A DNA stretch of 64,000 bases from an uncultured Nostoc sp. (GCF_937863485.1 NZ_CALMFY010000216.1:1-64000), one strand, 5' to 3'; positions 1 to 9,663 are shown, counted from the first letter of the stretch. Numbers and translations are program-made. The notes: a model not told the origin generated them from the letters alone.

Positions 1-611
1 GATAAGGGGTAATGGGGAATGAGTGAATATCCGTCCCTTTGCGCTGTAATCTTGAAGCTGTAACTTTTTCCCCTTTTAGAAGGTGTGTTCTTGTTTTAGA
101 TTACAAGATAGTGCAGCAAGTATGAAAGTCTAAAAGCATAAAAATGGGCTTTTTGAGTTAGGGATTAGGGACTCTTAAGATTTATTTAAAACCCTGCCCC
201 TAGTGAGTGGATTTCTTGCCTGACAATTTAGGTCATCTGGCAAAGCCCACGAAAAACCTAACCCCCTAACCCCTTTGCCGACGCGGGAAGGGGGAAAATT
301 TAAAGTCTCTCTTTTTAGGAGAGAGAAATAGAAATGAGGTTTTCCAAATACCGTGAAAAGTCAGATTCAGGACTTACGCAGCGATGATCGATCATTGGAA
401 CGCAACGCTTGCAATGACGAAAATACGTTACCTTTGCGTAAGTCCTAAGATTTCTTCCCTACTTCCCACATCCATTTATGTATAAAATGTCATGCATCGT
501 GCATTTTGATGGGAAAAAATGCTCCACGAGCAATTGGGGCTATAGTTAAGTGACACCAACTAGGTAGAATGTTATTTGCGGCAGTAGTATTAAACCAGGT
601 GTATCCAGCGC
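1..611. other. Gene-free stretch upstream of comB
   Basis: I see no credible coding frame here on either strand. The stretch holds AT-rich spacer, a C-rich tract of the kind repeated around Nostoc genes (near 240-300), and a small inverted-repeat element at 369-447. The comB promoter should lie between about 450 and 611, but I cannot point to a convincing -35/-10 pair. Confidence 0.6.
369..447. repeat. MITE-like element with 12-bp terminal inverted repeats
   Basis: The left end AGGACTTACGCA (369-380) and right end TGCGTAAGTCCT (436-447) are perfect inverted repeats bounding 79 bp without a coding frame. The same left terminus recurs at 43368. This is the layout of a non-autonomous miniature transposable element. 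No clear target-site duplication is visible. Confidence 0.75.
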
Positions 612-1352
612 GTGAAGCTATTCGTATACCACACTCCTGAATTGACTCCAACGGATGAAGCGCCAGAATGTGCGATCGCAGTCGATGTCTTGCGAGCCAC
701 TAGCACAATTGCGACAGTTTTGGCAGCTGGAGGCGAAGCTGTACAAGTATTCAGCGATTTAGATCAATTAATAGAAGTTAGCGAAAAATGGCCCCCGGAA
801 AAACGGCTACGGGCTGGAGAACGCGGCGGCGCGAAAGTACCTGGCTTTGAGTTGGGTAACTCTCCCCTCGACTGCACACCAGAATTGGTGCAGGGGCGGC
901 GCTTGTTTATCAGTACCACCAATGGCACCCGTGCTTTACAACGGGTGCAAGACTCCCCAAATCTATTAGCAGCAGCCTTGATTAACCGGGCGGCGGTGGT
1001 GCAATTTCTCCAAGAGTTGCAACCAGAGACAGTTTGGATTGTCGGTTCCGGTTGGGAAGGCAGTTTTTCTTTAGAGGATACAGTTTGTGCAGGTGCGATC
1101 GCTCATAGTCTTTTAGAGCAAACCACGTTGTCATTGGAGGAATTAGCTGGTAACGATGAAGTAATTAGTGCGATCGCTCTTTACTCTCAGTGGCAAGATA
1201 ACTTATTGGGATTACTTCACCAAGCTAGTCACGGTCAACGATTGTTGCGTCTTGAGTGTCAAGAAGATTTAAAATATTGTTCCCAAACTGATATTTTAGA
1301 TGTCCTGCCCATACAACAAGAGACGGGAGTTTTAAAAAGTCAAAAAAGATAG
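612..1352 (+). CDS. comB: ComB family 2-phosphosulfolactate phosphatase
   Basis: 246-residue protein of the ComB family, which in methanogens removes phosphate from 2-phosphosulfolactate in coenzyme M synthesis. Cyanobacteria lack that pathway as far as is known, so the substrate here is uncertain. Family features seen: an early [13 protein letters not shown] segment (Mg-binding Asp and a conserved Arg), the GERGG stretch near residue 68, and an STTNGTRAL segment near residue 100. The length is normal for the family. The start is GTG at 612; no in-frame ATG fits the conserved N-terminus. It stands alone on the plus strand, convergent with the rfb cluster. Confidence 0.85.
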   Translation: MKLFVYHTPELTPTDEAPECAIAVDVLRATSTIATVLAAGGEAVQVFSDLDQLIEVSEKWPPEKRLRAGERGGAKVPGFELGNSPLDCTPELVQGRRLFISTTNGTRALQRVQDSPNLLAAALINRAAVVQFLQELQPETVWIVGSGWEGSFSLEDTVCAGAIAHSLLEQTTLSLEELAGNDEVISAIALYSQWQDNLLGLLHQASHGQRLLRLECQEDLKYCSQTDILDVLPIQQETGVLKSQKR

Positions 1353-1418
1353 AGAATGGGGATTGAAGACTGGGGGAATGAGGGAGACGAGCGGTACAAG
1401 TCGCTCAGTACAAGTGCC

Positions 1419-2309
1419 CTATGCCCTATGCCCTATTTTCAAATTTGTGAGCATTTGTCGAAGTCTTTCTCGCCAATGGGGGGGATGTGTTTCTAGAATT
1501 GCTGAAATTTTTCCACAAGCAAGGACGGAATAAGCAGGGCGACGGGCTGGTGTCGGATATTCCGCGGTTGTAATCGGGACAATACGTTCAACTTTTAAAG
1601 GGAAGCCTAGCTGTTGGGCTTCTTCAAAAATGGCAACGGCAAAATCATACCAGCTAGCAACGCCGCTATTAGTGTAGTGATAAGTGTCTCTAATTTCTGG
1701 GGTTAACTGGGGAATCATCTGGGCTATGACTGTGGCTATATCTTGCGCCCAAGTCGGGCTACCAATTTGATCGGCAACAACACGGAGTTCTTGGCGTTCT
1801 GCACCTAGTCGCAGCATGGTTTTGACAAAATTATTTTTGCCAAAGGTTCCATAAACCCAAGCAGTGCGGAGGATGAGGTGATGGGCGCAAGTTTCCCGAA
1901 TTGCTTCTTCTCCAGCAAGTTTGGTTTTACCATAGACACTCAAAGGATTAGTTGCATCGGTTTCTAGGTAAGGGCGATACCCATTACCATCAAAAACATA
2001 ATCGGTGGAAATATGAATTAGCAAAGCTCCTAACTTTTGGCTTTCTTGAGCAATAATTAGGGGTGCGATCGCATTAATAGCGCTAGCAAGTTCGGGTTCG
2101 CTTTCTGCTTTGTCCACAGCAGTATAAGCAGCAGCGTTTATGATGATTTGCGGTTGGTTGGATCTGATAACGCTGCACAGAGTATCAGGTTGGGCAAGGT
2201 CTACTGTTGGGCGTGCCACTGAGATAATATTGCCGGAGGATGAGAGGATTTGTTGCAGTTCCTTACCCACTTGACCGTTGCAACCAATCAGCAAAATTGA
2301 TTTACTCAT
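1419..2309 (-). CDS. rfbD: dTDP-4-dehydrorhamnose reductase
   Basis: 296 residues, usual RmlD length. It makes the last step to dTDP-L-rhamnose, reducing dTDP-4-keto-rhamnose with NAD(P)H. It starts with a Rossmann nucleotide loop (LIGCNGQVGKEL, about residues 6-17). It carries the STDYVFDG motif near residue 105 and the catalytic YGKTK (YxxxK) near 130. It is the last gene of a minus-strand polysaccharide cluster, 38 bp after rfbC and downstream of rfbA. rfbB (dTDP-glucose 4,6-dehydratase) is not in the window and must be supplied elsewhere. Confidence 0.95.
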   Translation of the reverse strand: MSKSILLIGCNGQVGKELQQILSSSGNIISVARPTVDLAQPDTLCSVIRSNQPQIIINAAAYTAVDKAESEPELASAINAIAPLIIAQESQKLGALLIHISTDYVFDGNGYRPYLETDATNPLSVYGKTKLAGEEAIRETCAHHLILRTAWVYGTFGKNNFVKTMLRLGAERQELRVVADQIGSPTWAQDIATVIAQMIPQLTPEIRDTYHYTNSGVASWYDFAVAIFEEAQQLGFPLKVERIVPITTAEYPTPARRPAYSVLACGKISAILETHPPHWRERLRQMLTNLKIGHRA

Positions 2310-2347
2310 CCTAATTAGTTCTCGAACCTAACGCTCTTTCATCAAGC

Positions 2348-2893
2348 TTAATCAAATATTTCAGCAGTTTTAAAAGGTTTCCCGGCTTGGTCTTTAGCTG
2401 ATAAAATCGGTGGCGCATTCAGAGGCCAATCTATAGCTAAATCTGGATCGTTCCATAGGATGGTGCGATCGCCTTGGGGTGCGTAGTAATCTGTAGTTTT
2501 GTAGAGAACTTCAGCTATTTCTGAAAGCACGAGAAAGCCGTGAGCAAAGCCTGGTGGTATCCACATTAGGCGTTTGTTTTCAGCACTGAGTTCATAACCT
2601 ACCCAATTCCCAAAGGTAGCCGAACTTTTTCTAATATCTACGGCTACGTCAAAGATAGTACCGACAACACAACGAATGAGTTTACCTTGGGGTTGTTGGA
2701 TCTGGTAGTGCAGCCCACGCAGGACATTTTGCTTAGAGTAAGAATGGTTATCTTGGACGAAGTTGGCAACAATACCTGTCTGTTGAGCAAATTTTTGGTG
2801 GTTATAGGCTTCAAAAAAGAAACCGCGATCGTCTGCAAATACTTGGGGTTCAAGTTGTATAACTTCGGGAATTTTGCTATGTACAATGTTCAT
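2348..2893 (-). CDS. rfbC: dTDP-4-dehydrorhamnose 3,5-epimerase
   Basis: RmlC-type cupin enzyme that epimerises C3 and C5 of dTDP-4-keto-6-deoxyglucose. Seen: the family N-terminal DDRGFFFEAYN, then QDNHSYS, the LRGLHYQ motif holding the catalytic His, and IPPGFAHGFLVLS in the second half. I prefer the ATG at 2893 (MNIVHSKIPEV), which matches the family N-terminus. A start at 2923 would add ten residues from repeat-like spacer. The gene lies between rfbA and rfbD on the same strand. Length from this start is 181 residues, normal for RmlC. Confidence 0.93.
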   Translation of the reverse strand: MNIVHSKIPEVIQLEPQVFADDRGFFFEAYNHQKFAQQTGIVANFVQDNHSYSKQNVLRGLHYQIQQPQGKLIRCVVGTIFDVAVDIRKSSATFGNWVGYELSAENKRLMWIPPGFAHGFLVLSEIAEVLYKTTDYYAPQGDRTILWNDPDLAIDWPLNAPPILSAKDQAGKPFKTAEIFD

Positions 2894-2966
2894 TAAAATA
2901 ATTTGTAATTCGTAATCATGCAAGGGTAGTGCAGTGATAATACTTTTACTGTTTTTTACAAGTAAA

Positions 2967-4043
2967 TTACGTTAGTTCAATTTTACAGTCATCGCCAATT
3001 AGAAATCGCAAGGCTTTGGGGCGACGAGGTGCAAGAGTCAATTGTGCCCGTTGTCCAATCACACTATCAATAATCCGCTGATGAATTCCAGCAATTTTAG
3101 CACCTTCTAAAATCACACTGTGTTCTAAATCAGTGTCAATGAGTATCGCATTGTTAGCAATGCTACTATAAGGGCCAATAAAGCAGTTTTCTAAATAACA
3201 ATTGTTACCAATGATTACTGGCCCCCGAATTGTGCAGTTAATTACTTTAGATTTTGCACCGATTTGGACTCGGCCAATAATCTGACTTTGGGCATCAATT
3301 TCGCCGACAACTGATGCTGTCAGATAGGTGTCGAGAATCAATCGGTTAGCTTCTAATAAGTCATCTTTTTTACCAGTATCTAACCACCAGCCTTGGAGAT
3401 TGTGAGCTACAACCTGCTTTTTTTGATTAATTAGGTATTGAATTGCATCAGTGATTTCTAGTTCGCCTCTGGTGGAAGGTTGGATATTTGCGATCGCATC
3501 ATAGATGAGGTGAGAAAAGAAATAAACCCCTACCAATGCCAGATTTGAAGGAGGAACTTTGGGTTTTTCAATTAACTGTAATACCCGTCCTGTTTCATCT
3601 ATCTGAGCCACACCAAAGGCGCTAGGATTGGCAACTGAACGCAAGAGAATCAAAGCATCTGGCTGTTGTTGGCTAAATTGTTGCAGAAAGTAACTTAACT
3701 CACCTAGTTGGATTAGGTTATCACCCAAGTACATAACAAAGGGAGAATCAGCTAAAAACGGACGGGCCACTTGGACGGCGTGAGCAAGTCCAAGTGGCTG
3801 GTCTTGTACAATATAGGTGATGTTCGCTCGAAAGTTTTCTCCATTTCCGGTTTTTGCTTGGACTTCTGCCCCAGTTTCTGGACTGATAATGATGCCAATA
3901 TCAGTAATACCAGCCGCGACCATTTCTTCAATGCCATACCATAAAACAGGTTTATTAGCAACTGGTACAAGTTGTTTTGCTCCGCTGTAGGTGAGGGGAC
4001 GTAGGCGTGTACCTTTCCCGCCAGAGAGAATTAGTGCTTTCAT
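2967..4043 (-). CDS. rfbA: Glucose-1-phosphate thymidylyltransferase, long form
   Basis: 358 residues. It joins glucose-1-phosphate and dTTP to give dTDP-glucose. The N-terminal sugar-nucleotidyltransferase domain starts with LSGGKGTRLRPLT (residues 6-18) and has the metal and sugar-binding YLGDNL and GWWLDTG segments. The C-terminal third is a left-handed beta-helix of hexapeptide repeats (about residues 245-340). This makes it the long RmlA type rather than the 290-residue short type. It heads the rfbA-rfbC-rfbD group. The ATG at 4043 fits the family start directly. Confidence 0.93.
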   Translation of the reverse strand: MKALILSGGKGTRLRPLTYSGAKQLVPVANKPVLWYGIEEMVAAGITDIGIIISPETGAEVQAKTGNGENFRANITYIVQDQPLGLAHAVQVARPFLADSPFVMYLGDNLIQLGELSYFLQQFSQQQPDALILLRSVANPSAFGVAQIDETGRVLQLIEKPKVPPSNLALVGVYFFSHLIYDAIANIQPSTRGELEITDAIQYLINQKKQVVAHNLQGWWLDTGKKDDLLEANRLILDTYLTASVVGEIDAQSQIIGRVQIGAKSKVINCTIRGPVIIGNNCYLENCFIGPYSSIANNAILIDTDLEHSVILEGAKIAGIHQRIIDSVIGQRAQLTLAPRRPKALRFLIGDDCKIELT

Positions 4044-4142
4044 CAGGATTGAGGATTAGTTGTAAGTCATTAGTCAAGATAATCTGAAATCTTGACAAAA
4101 TCCCAAATCCTGATATCTAACATTCTGGCGTTAGTTTATCTT

Positions 4143-5237
4143 TCATAGGTAGCGGGATAAAACTTCGACGGTTGCTTTTCCTGTTTTTTCCCAACTAAAT
4201 TGTTGAGAGTGAGTGATCCCTTGGCTAGAAAGGCGCGATCGCAACTCTAAATCAGTTGCAATAGCCTGCATCGCTTCTGTAATTTCTCCGGTGTTGTAGG
4301 GATTGATCAGAATCGCTGCATCGCCAGCTACTTCTGGTAAGGAGGAGAGATTGGAGGTAATGACGGGAGTACCACAAGCCATTGCTTCCAGGACAGGTAA
4401 ACCAAAACCTTCCCAGAGACTGGGGAAAACCAGAGCGATCGCTTCATTGATAATTTTTGGTAATTCGCTGTAAGGAATATAGTCTAGGAATTTCACTTGA
4501 TTAGTTATATCTAGTTCTGCAACTTGCGCTGTTAAAATTGGGGTATAACGGCGATCGCTTGGCCCTACTAACCACAATTCATAATCCTTGCTATTAGGTA
4601 ACGCAGCAAAAGCAGTGATCAGTCGCTGTATATTTTTGTAAGGGTCTTGGCGACCAATGTAGAGAAAGTAGTTGCGCTTAGGGAGGTTCAGGGGGCAAAA
4701 GTGAGTGCGATCGTAGGCAAGGGGGATGGAGGTAATTTTGTTTGCAGAAATTCCGTAAAAGTTGGTGATATCCTGAGCCGTAGTCTGGGAGATGCAAATA
4801 ATGTGTTGTGCTTGTTTAAGAACTTCGGGAGTGTAGTAGCGGTGGTAGGGTGTGAGTGGTGAAAAGCGTTTAGGAAAGCGCAACGGTATCATGTCAAAAG
4901 ACGTGACGACAAAACGACAGTTGCTATAAAGGGGTGCTTCCGGCAGCGGAGAGAATAAGAGACTCGATTTGAGTTTTTTATATATTTGCGGAAGTTGAAA
5001 TTGTGTCCAAAGCAGGCGGTTAAAATGACCTTTTGTGCCGTGGTCTGGGGTTAAGTTTGACGGGATTGGATAGCAGTCAAAATCGGGATATTTTCGCGCT
5101 ACTAATAGAGTGGGTTGGAAAGATTTTAAATAAGGAAAAAGGTTTTGAGCATAGTTACCTATACCTGTTGGTTGAGACAGTAGAATAGATAAGTTAATAA
5201 TTAATTGTTTAGCAGAGATATTATCCACTATTTTCAT
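4143..5237 (-). CDS. GT4-type glycosyltransferase
   Basis: 364-residue retaining glycosyltransferase of the GT-B fold (GT4 family), likely adding a sugar to a surface polysaccharide at the inner membrane face. Seen: the N-terminal GIGNYAQNL glycine loop, YIGRQDPYKNIQRL at the start of the nucleotide-sugar domain (near residue 193), and the EGFGLPVLE motif (E-x7-E) near residue 276. Its ATG overlaps the stop of the upstream glycosyltransferase by one base (TAATG), so the two are probably translationally coupled. Donor and acceptor cannot be read from the sequence. Confidence 0.88.
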   Translation of the reverse strand: MKIVDNISAKQLIINLSILLSQPTGIGNYAQNLFPYLKSFQPTLLVARKYPDFDCYPIPSNLTPDHGTKGHFNRLLWTQFQLPQIYKKLKSSLLFSPLPEAPLYSNCRFVVTSFDMIPLRFPKRFSPLTPYHRYYTPEVLKQAQHIICISQTTAQDITNFYGISANKITSIPLAYDRTHFCPLNLPKRNYFLYIGRQDPYKNIQRLITAFAALPNSKDYELWLVGPSDRRYTPILTAQVAELDITNQVKFLDYIPYSELPKIINEAIALVFPSLWEGFGLPVLEAMACGTPVITSNLSSLPEVAGDAAILINPYNTGEITEAMQAIATDLELRSRLSSQGITHSQQFSWEKTGKATVEVLSRYL

Positions 5238-6397
5238 TAAAGAATGGTTCTATAAGCGTTTAATGTTTCTTGTGCCGTTCTTTCCCAGGAAAATAATTTT
5301 GCTCTGGCTTTCCCTTTATTAATTAATTCTTGGCGTAACTGGGAATCACTGATTACTTTCAGTATGGCTTCCGCTACTTGGATAGGGTTATTAGGGTCAA
5401 CTAGAATAGCTGCATCTCCTGTAACTTCTGGAATAGAGGAAGTATTGGAACTGATCACAGCAGTACCTAGAGTCATTGCTTCCAATACGGGTAAACCGAA
5501 CCCTTCATAGTGAGATGGATATACGAAGACATCAGCTTTTGAGTAAAATAATGCAACTAATTCATTAGATAGGTAATTAAGATGATGAATTTGGTTTGCC
5601 CAAGGTGAATTCTCAATAGCTGCAAACACTGGCTCGTAATTCCATCCTTTCTTACCAATCAATATTAATTGGTGTGGAATTTTATATTGCTCTTTTAAAA
5701 AATTAAATGCCGAAATTATTGTATTAATATTTTTTCTTGGTTCTATTGTACTAATAAAAAGTAAATATGGTTGAGAAAAATCATAGTTAACTAGTTTTTC
5801 TAGCTCCTCAGTAGTTTGTGCAGATAAGTAATCAGGATAGTAGCGACTAGCTAAAGGGGTAACATAGACTTTTTTTGGATCTACCTGCAAATGCTCAACA
5901 ATGTCTTTTTTAGAACTTTCTGAAATTGTTAAAACTAAGTCTGTCCATTGCAAGCAACGTCTAACTTTTTTTGTATACTTTTTGACAACTGAATCTATAT
6001 AGTTAGGATATTTAATAAAAGTTAGATCATATATATTCATTACCTTTAAACTTTTTGTACATGGATACACTGAATAGTTAGTGCCATGAACTATGTCTGG
6101 GAAACCTAAATATTTTTCAAAGTAAGATAAACTAGGTCTAAAGGCTAAAGCTAATAATAAATCTGAAATTCTTACAGGTAAAGGCAGAAGATGCCGTTGA
6201 GAATAATGTTTCAGGGATTCAGGAAAACTGAAGTCACCCCGAAGCCACTTCTTTAAACCTGGTTGATAGACTACTCCTAACTGAAAATTTTCCTCTTTTT
6301 GTAGTGCATCGAGAGCGCATATTAAATTAGCAACATAAAAGCCAACCCCACTTGGTTTTGGCTCCACTGGGGTGGCATCAACTACAATTTTTAGCAT
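5237..6397 (-). CDS. GT4-type glycosyltransferase
   Basis: 386-residue GT-B glycosyltransferase. Visible features are PSGVGFYVANL near the N-terminus, FISTIEPRKNINTI near residue 215 opening the donor-binding domain, and YEGFGLPVLE near residue 300 with the E-x7-E catalytic spacing. The architecture is the same as in the following gene, with which it shares a TAATG stop-start overlap. It lies 8-9 bp after gmd, so gmd and both transferases look like one transcription unit. Role: assembly of the repeat unit of an exported polysaccharide. Sugar specificity is unknown. Confidence 0.88.
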   Translation of the reverse strand: MLKIVVDATPVEPKPSGVGFYVANLICALDALQKEENFQLGVVYQPGLKKWLRGDFSFPESLKHYSQRHLLPLPVRISDLLLALAFRPSLSYFEKYLGFPDIVHGTNYSVYPCTKSLKVMNIYDLTFIKYPNYIDSVVKKYTKKVRRCLQWTDLVLTISESSKKDIVEHLQVDPKKVYVTPLASRYYPDYLSAQTTEELEKLVNYDFSQPYLLFISTIEPRKNINTIISAFNFLKEQYKIPHQLILIGKKGWNYEPVFAAIENSPWANQIHHLNYLSNELVALFYSKADVFVYPSHYEGFGLPVLEAMTLGTAVISSNTSSIPEVTGDAAILVDPNNPIQVAEAILKVISDSQLRQELINKGKARAKLFSWERTAQETLNAYRTIL

Positions 6398-6405
6398 CAG
6401 AATAT

Positions 6406-7377
6406 TTAAGCTTTGCCCTTACTCAATTTTTTTAGATCATAATCAACCATTAGCTCGACCAATTGTTCAAAGGAATGCTCAGGCTGCCAACCTAACTCAC
6501 TCTTAATTTTATCAATGGAACCAATTAACTGTACTGGTTCATCAGGGCGATAAAATGCGGGGTCAATTGAGACATAATCTTGCCAGTTTAGACCAACACA
6601 TTTAAAAGCACACTCAACGAGTTCTTTGACAGAGTGAGTTTCACCGCTGGCGATGATGTAGTCATAGGGTTGTTCTTGCTGCAACATCAGCCACATAGCG
6701 TAAACAGCATCCTTGGCGTAGCACCAGTCACGACGAGCATCTAGGTTGCCTAATTTTAGTTCATTTGCCAGACCCAGTTTAATTTGAGCAGCTGTGTGTG
6801 TAATTTTGCGAAATACAAATTCTGTACCGCGTCGAGGGGATTCGTGAGTGTAAGTAATACCGCAGCAGGTATAGAGATTGTATTTTTGCCGATAGTTAAT
6901 GGTCATCCAGTGGGCGTAAGCTTTGGCAACACCGTAGGGGTTACGAGGACGGAAGGCGGTGCGTTCAGTTTGGGGCGATTCGTCAGGTTGACCAAAAACT
7001 TCACTACTGGATGCTTGGTAAAATCTGGCATCAGGTTTGCAGCGACGGATAGATTCTAAGAGACGGGAGACACCAAGGGCGGTGTATTCAGCAGTAAGGG
7101 CTGGTTGAGTCCAAGAAAGAGGGACGTAGCTTTGAGAAGCAAGGTTATAGATTTCATCAGGTTGTGATTCTGCAATTACATCCATCAAGGAAGATTGATC
7201 CAGAAGGTCACCAGATACAATTTGAATATTGCCTGAAAGGTGAGTAATACGCTCTAGGTTACTAGTGCTGGAACGGCGGACTAAGCCGTATACTTCGTAT
7301 CTTTTTTCTAGGAGTAGTTCAGCGAGGTAGGAGCCGTCTTGTCCAGTTAGTCCCGTGATTAGAGCTTTTTTGATCAT
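6406..7377 (-). CDS. gmd: GDP-mannose 4,6-dehydratase
   Basis: Short-chain dehydrogenase of the GMD family. It converts GDP-mannose to GDP-4-keto-6-deoxymannose, precursor of GDP-rhamnose, GDP-fucose and perosamine. Seen: the NAD(P)-binding TGLTGQDGSYLAE, LASQSYVPLSW, catalytic SSSEVFG and NPYGVAKAYAH (YxxxK), and HESPRRG. The ATG at 7377 (MIKKALITG) fits the family; an upstream GTG at 7395 would add six poorly fitting residues. At about 323 residues it is slightly shorter than many family members. No partner reductase or epimerase (rmd, fcl) or perosamine synthase is in the window. Confidence 0.92.
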   Translation of the reverse strand: MIKKALITGLTGQDGSYLAELLLEKRYEVYGLVRRSSTSNLERITHLSGNIQIVSGDLLDQSSLMDVIAESQPDEIYNLASQSYVPLSWTQPALTAEYTALGVSRLLESIRRCKPDARFYQASSSEVFGQPDESPQTERTAFRPRNPYGVAKAYAHWMTINYRQKYNLYTCCGITYTHESPRRGTEFVFRKITHTAAQIKLGLANELKLGNLDARRDWCYAKDAVYAMWLMLQQEQPYDYIIASGETHSVKELVECAFKCVGLNWQDYVSIDPAFYRPDEPVQLIGSIDKIKSELGWQPEHSFEQLVELMVDYDLKKLSKGKA

Positions 7378-7632
7378 AGATTTTGAATAAATCACAATAA
7401 TTAAAAAATTTAGTTAAGTGACATAAAATTTTTAAATTATCCAAAAATAGGGTATATCTCTGTAGAAAAAATTATGGTCATACATAAATTCACCTTTCTA
7501 AAAGCTGAGGATAATTCCTGTAAATTTCCTCAAACAAAGTTTATATTAACTTAAACAACAAGCTAAAAAATAAAATAGTACTAAAAATAGGGTGAATAAA
7601 TAATTGGGAGACTGTCTACCTATAAAGGTTAA

Positions 7633-8808
7633 CTAAAGTTTTCCTTCCTCGTATATTTCTAAATGTTTTTTGGCGATATTAGCCCATTGGTTGGCTTCAC
7701 AGTAAATTAAGCCGTTAGCAACTAACTGCTGATTTAGCTCACTAGATAAAGTTAAATTTTGAATTGTATAAGCTAATTCTCCAGCAGCACCTGGTGTAAA
7801 CAAATGTAGGCAGTTAGTTTCCTCATTCAATTCTTCAAAAGAAGCTATTTTACTAGCGATAACAGGTTTGCCTGACGATAAAGCCCAAGTTAGAGCAGCT
7901 GAGGACGACAATACTGTATTAGGTTCATATGGAGCCAAGCAAAAATCAGTTATATTATAATAACTACGCAAATCTTCAAATTCTAAATATCCTGTTAGCT
8001 TTATACGGCTACTCATTCTTTGGTATCTATTAATAAATTTAACTATTCCATCCAGAGCAAGATCAGTAGAATTGGGGTGAGAAGTTCCTGTAATTACCAA
8101 ATAATAATTTTTTGGCAATGTTTTTAGTGCTTCTAATGCTGTTTTATAACCTTTATAAGTAGATATAAATCCAAACATTGAAAGAATAATAGCGTCATCA
8201 GGAAAGCCTAATTTCTTTTTTAAAGCAATTTTATCCAAATTGTTTATCTTATATAGATTATGTGAAAATGGAACTCCCTGCTTAATAATGTGAACGGAGT
8301 TTTTTGCAAAGCCACTATCTACGAAAATTCGACGCGTTTTTTTAGTGTGAACAATGGCATTTAGTTTATTTTTAAAATTAAATAAAGAAGATATGTAATA
8401 TTCCCACTCTAATTTCTTAAGAATTTTCTTGCCAAAACCAGCTAAACTAGGATAAGATTCTAGTAAAAAATTTGGTTCTGAATGAAACGTAACAAATACT
8501 TTTTTATTTAGATTTAGTATTTCTTTTAAAAAACTATGAAAATTAGTAATTGAGCCATTCAAACCATAAGAACCAGCGAAGAAACTAAATTCATGTTGAA
8601 TATGAATGATATCATAGTCAATTAATTGCTTAGTATACGATTGGAAATATTCTTTAATTTCATCTTTAGTCATGTACTTCAGTTTTTGTTCTTCAATTGG
8701 TATTACTGTGCAGGTAATACCATTCTCTAAAATTCCATTAACTAACCCTTTAGTATACCCAGCAATACCACAAGGAACATTCCAAGAGCTAATTTGAGCA
8801 ATTTTCAT
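7633..8808 (-). CDS. Glycosyltransferase, GT4-like, AT-rich
   Basis: 391 residues with a glycosyltransferase GT-B layout: IAQISSWNVPCGIAGYTKGL at the N-terminus, a middle domain with IIHIQHEFSFF, and a donor domain containing MFGFISTYKGYKTALEAL (near residue 215). The usual second Glu of the E-x7-E motif is not evident: the equivalent stretch reads APYEPNTVLSSSAAL. Activity is therefore plausible but its catalytic detail is unusual. The gene is more AT-rich than its neighbours, as is the acyltransferase further upstream. This suggests a different origin within the cluster. Gaps of about 240 bp on the gmd side and 130 bp on the wzt side separate it from its neighbours. Confidence 0.8.
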   Translation of the reverse strand: MKIAQISSWNVPCGIAGYTKGLVNGILENGITCTVIPIEEQKLKYMTKDEIKEYFQSYTKQLIDYDIIHIQHEFSFFAGSYGLNGSITNFHSFLKEILNLNKKVFVTFHSEPNFLLESYPSLAGFGKKILKKLEWEYYISSLFNFKNKLNAIVHTKKTRRIFVDSGFAKNSVHIIKQGVPFSHNLYKINNLDKIALKKKLGFPDDAIILSMFGFISTYKGYKTALEALKTLPKNYYLVITGTSHPNSTDLALDGIVKFINRYQRMSSRIKLTGYLEFEDLRSYYNITDFCLAPYEPNTVLSSSAALTWALSSGKPVIASKIASFEELNEETNCLHLFTPGAAGELAYTIQNLTLSSELNQQLVANGLIYCEANQWANIAKKHLEIYEEGKL

Positions 8809-8937
8809 TTGTTGATCTCCTTTAATTTCAAGACGTAGATAATAAATTTTATAAAAAATTTAGTCCTTTGCATAACTTAAATAGTTGTCAACAACTAGAT
8901 TATTAATATTTAAATTTTAGCTTAAATTTAAGTCAAA

Positions 8938-9663
8938 TTAATTTAAATAAAGTTTGATAGCATCATATCCATTTCCAATAAATTTAATTACCCCTTTATC
9001 TAACCAAATAACTTTTTTACAACCCTGCTCTATAAAATTTAAATCGTGGGATACTACCAATACAGTTGCATTTGCATTCCAAAGATTTTCTATTCTTCGC
9101 TTACATTTATTTTTAAAACTTTCATCTCCAACTGATAGTACTTCATCCAAAATCAAAATGTCTGGCTGTACATCAGTAGCAATAGCAAAGCCTAATCGTG
9201 CTACCATACCTGAAGATAAACCCTTCACGGGAACTAATGCATAATCATGCAGTTCTGCAAACTCTAAAATAGAATATGCTCTTTCTCTCATTTCTGCTCT
9301 AGAAAACCCCAGTAGCACTCCATAAAGCATAATATTGTCCATTACAGAAATTTCTGGATCAAATCCTGCTCCTAGCTCAATCAACGGCGCAATTTTGCCG
9401 CGAACTCTTGCTAATCCAGTAGTTGGCTGAAGAATTCCTGAAATTATTTTCAATAACGTTGATTTCCCAGAACCATTTGCTCCAATAATACCTATTTTTT
9501 CTCCTCTTTCGACTACCAAATCAATCTTATCTAGGACTATTTTTTTTACAGGTTTACGATATTTTCCCTCTAAAACAGATAGTAATGTTTTTTTGAGGTC
9601 ATAAGAAAACTCTTCTTGAGTTCGTCGCCACAGCGAAACTTTATCTAGACGAATTACTTCCAT
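8938..9663 (-). CDS. wzt: Polysaccharide ABC exporter ATP-binding subunit (Wzt/KpsT type)
   Basis: 241-residue ATPase that powers export of a lipid-linked polysaccharide across the plasma membrane with the preceding permease. Seen: Walker A GANGSGKSTLLK (near residue 62), signature LSSGMVAR (near 148) and Walker B ILILDEVLSVGD (near 170), followed by the H-loop VSHD. It ends soon after the nucleotide-binding domain. It therefore lacks the C-terminal carbohydrate-binding domain of long Wzt proteins and resembles the short KpsT/TagH type. The start abuts the permease stop exactly, consistent with coupled translation. Confidence 0.9.
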   Translation of the reverse strand: MEVIRLDKVSLWRRTQEEFSYDLKKTLLSVLEGKYRKPVKKIVLDKIDLVVERGEKIGIIGANGSGKSTLLKIISGILQPTTGLARVRGKIAPLIELGAGFDPEISVMDNIMLYGVLLGFSRAEMRERAYSILEFAELHDYALVPVKGLSSGMVARLGFAIATDVQPDILILDEVLSVGDESFKNKCKRRIENLWNANATVLVVSHDLNFIEQGCKKVIWLDKGVIKFIGNGYDAIKLYLN

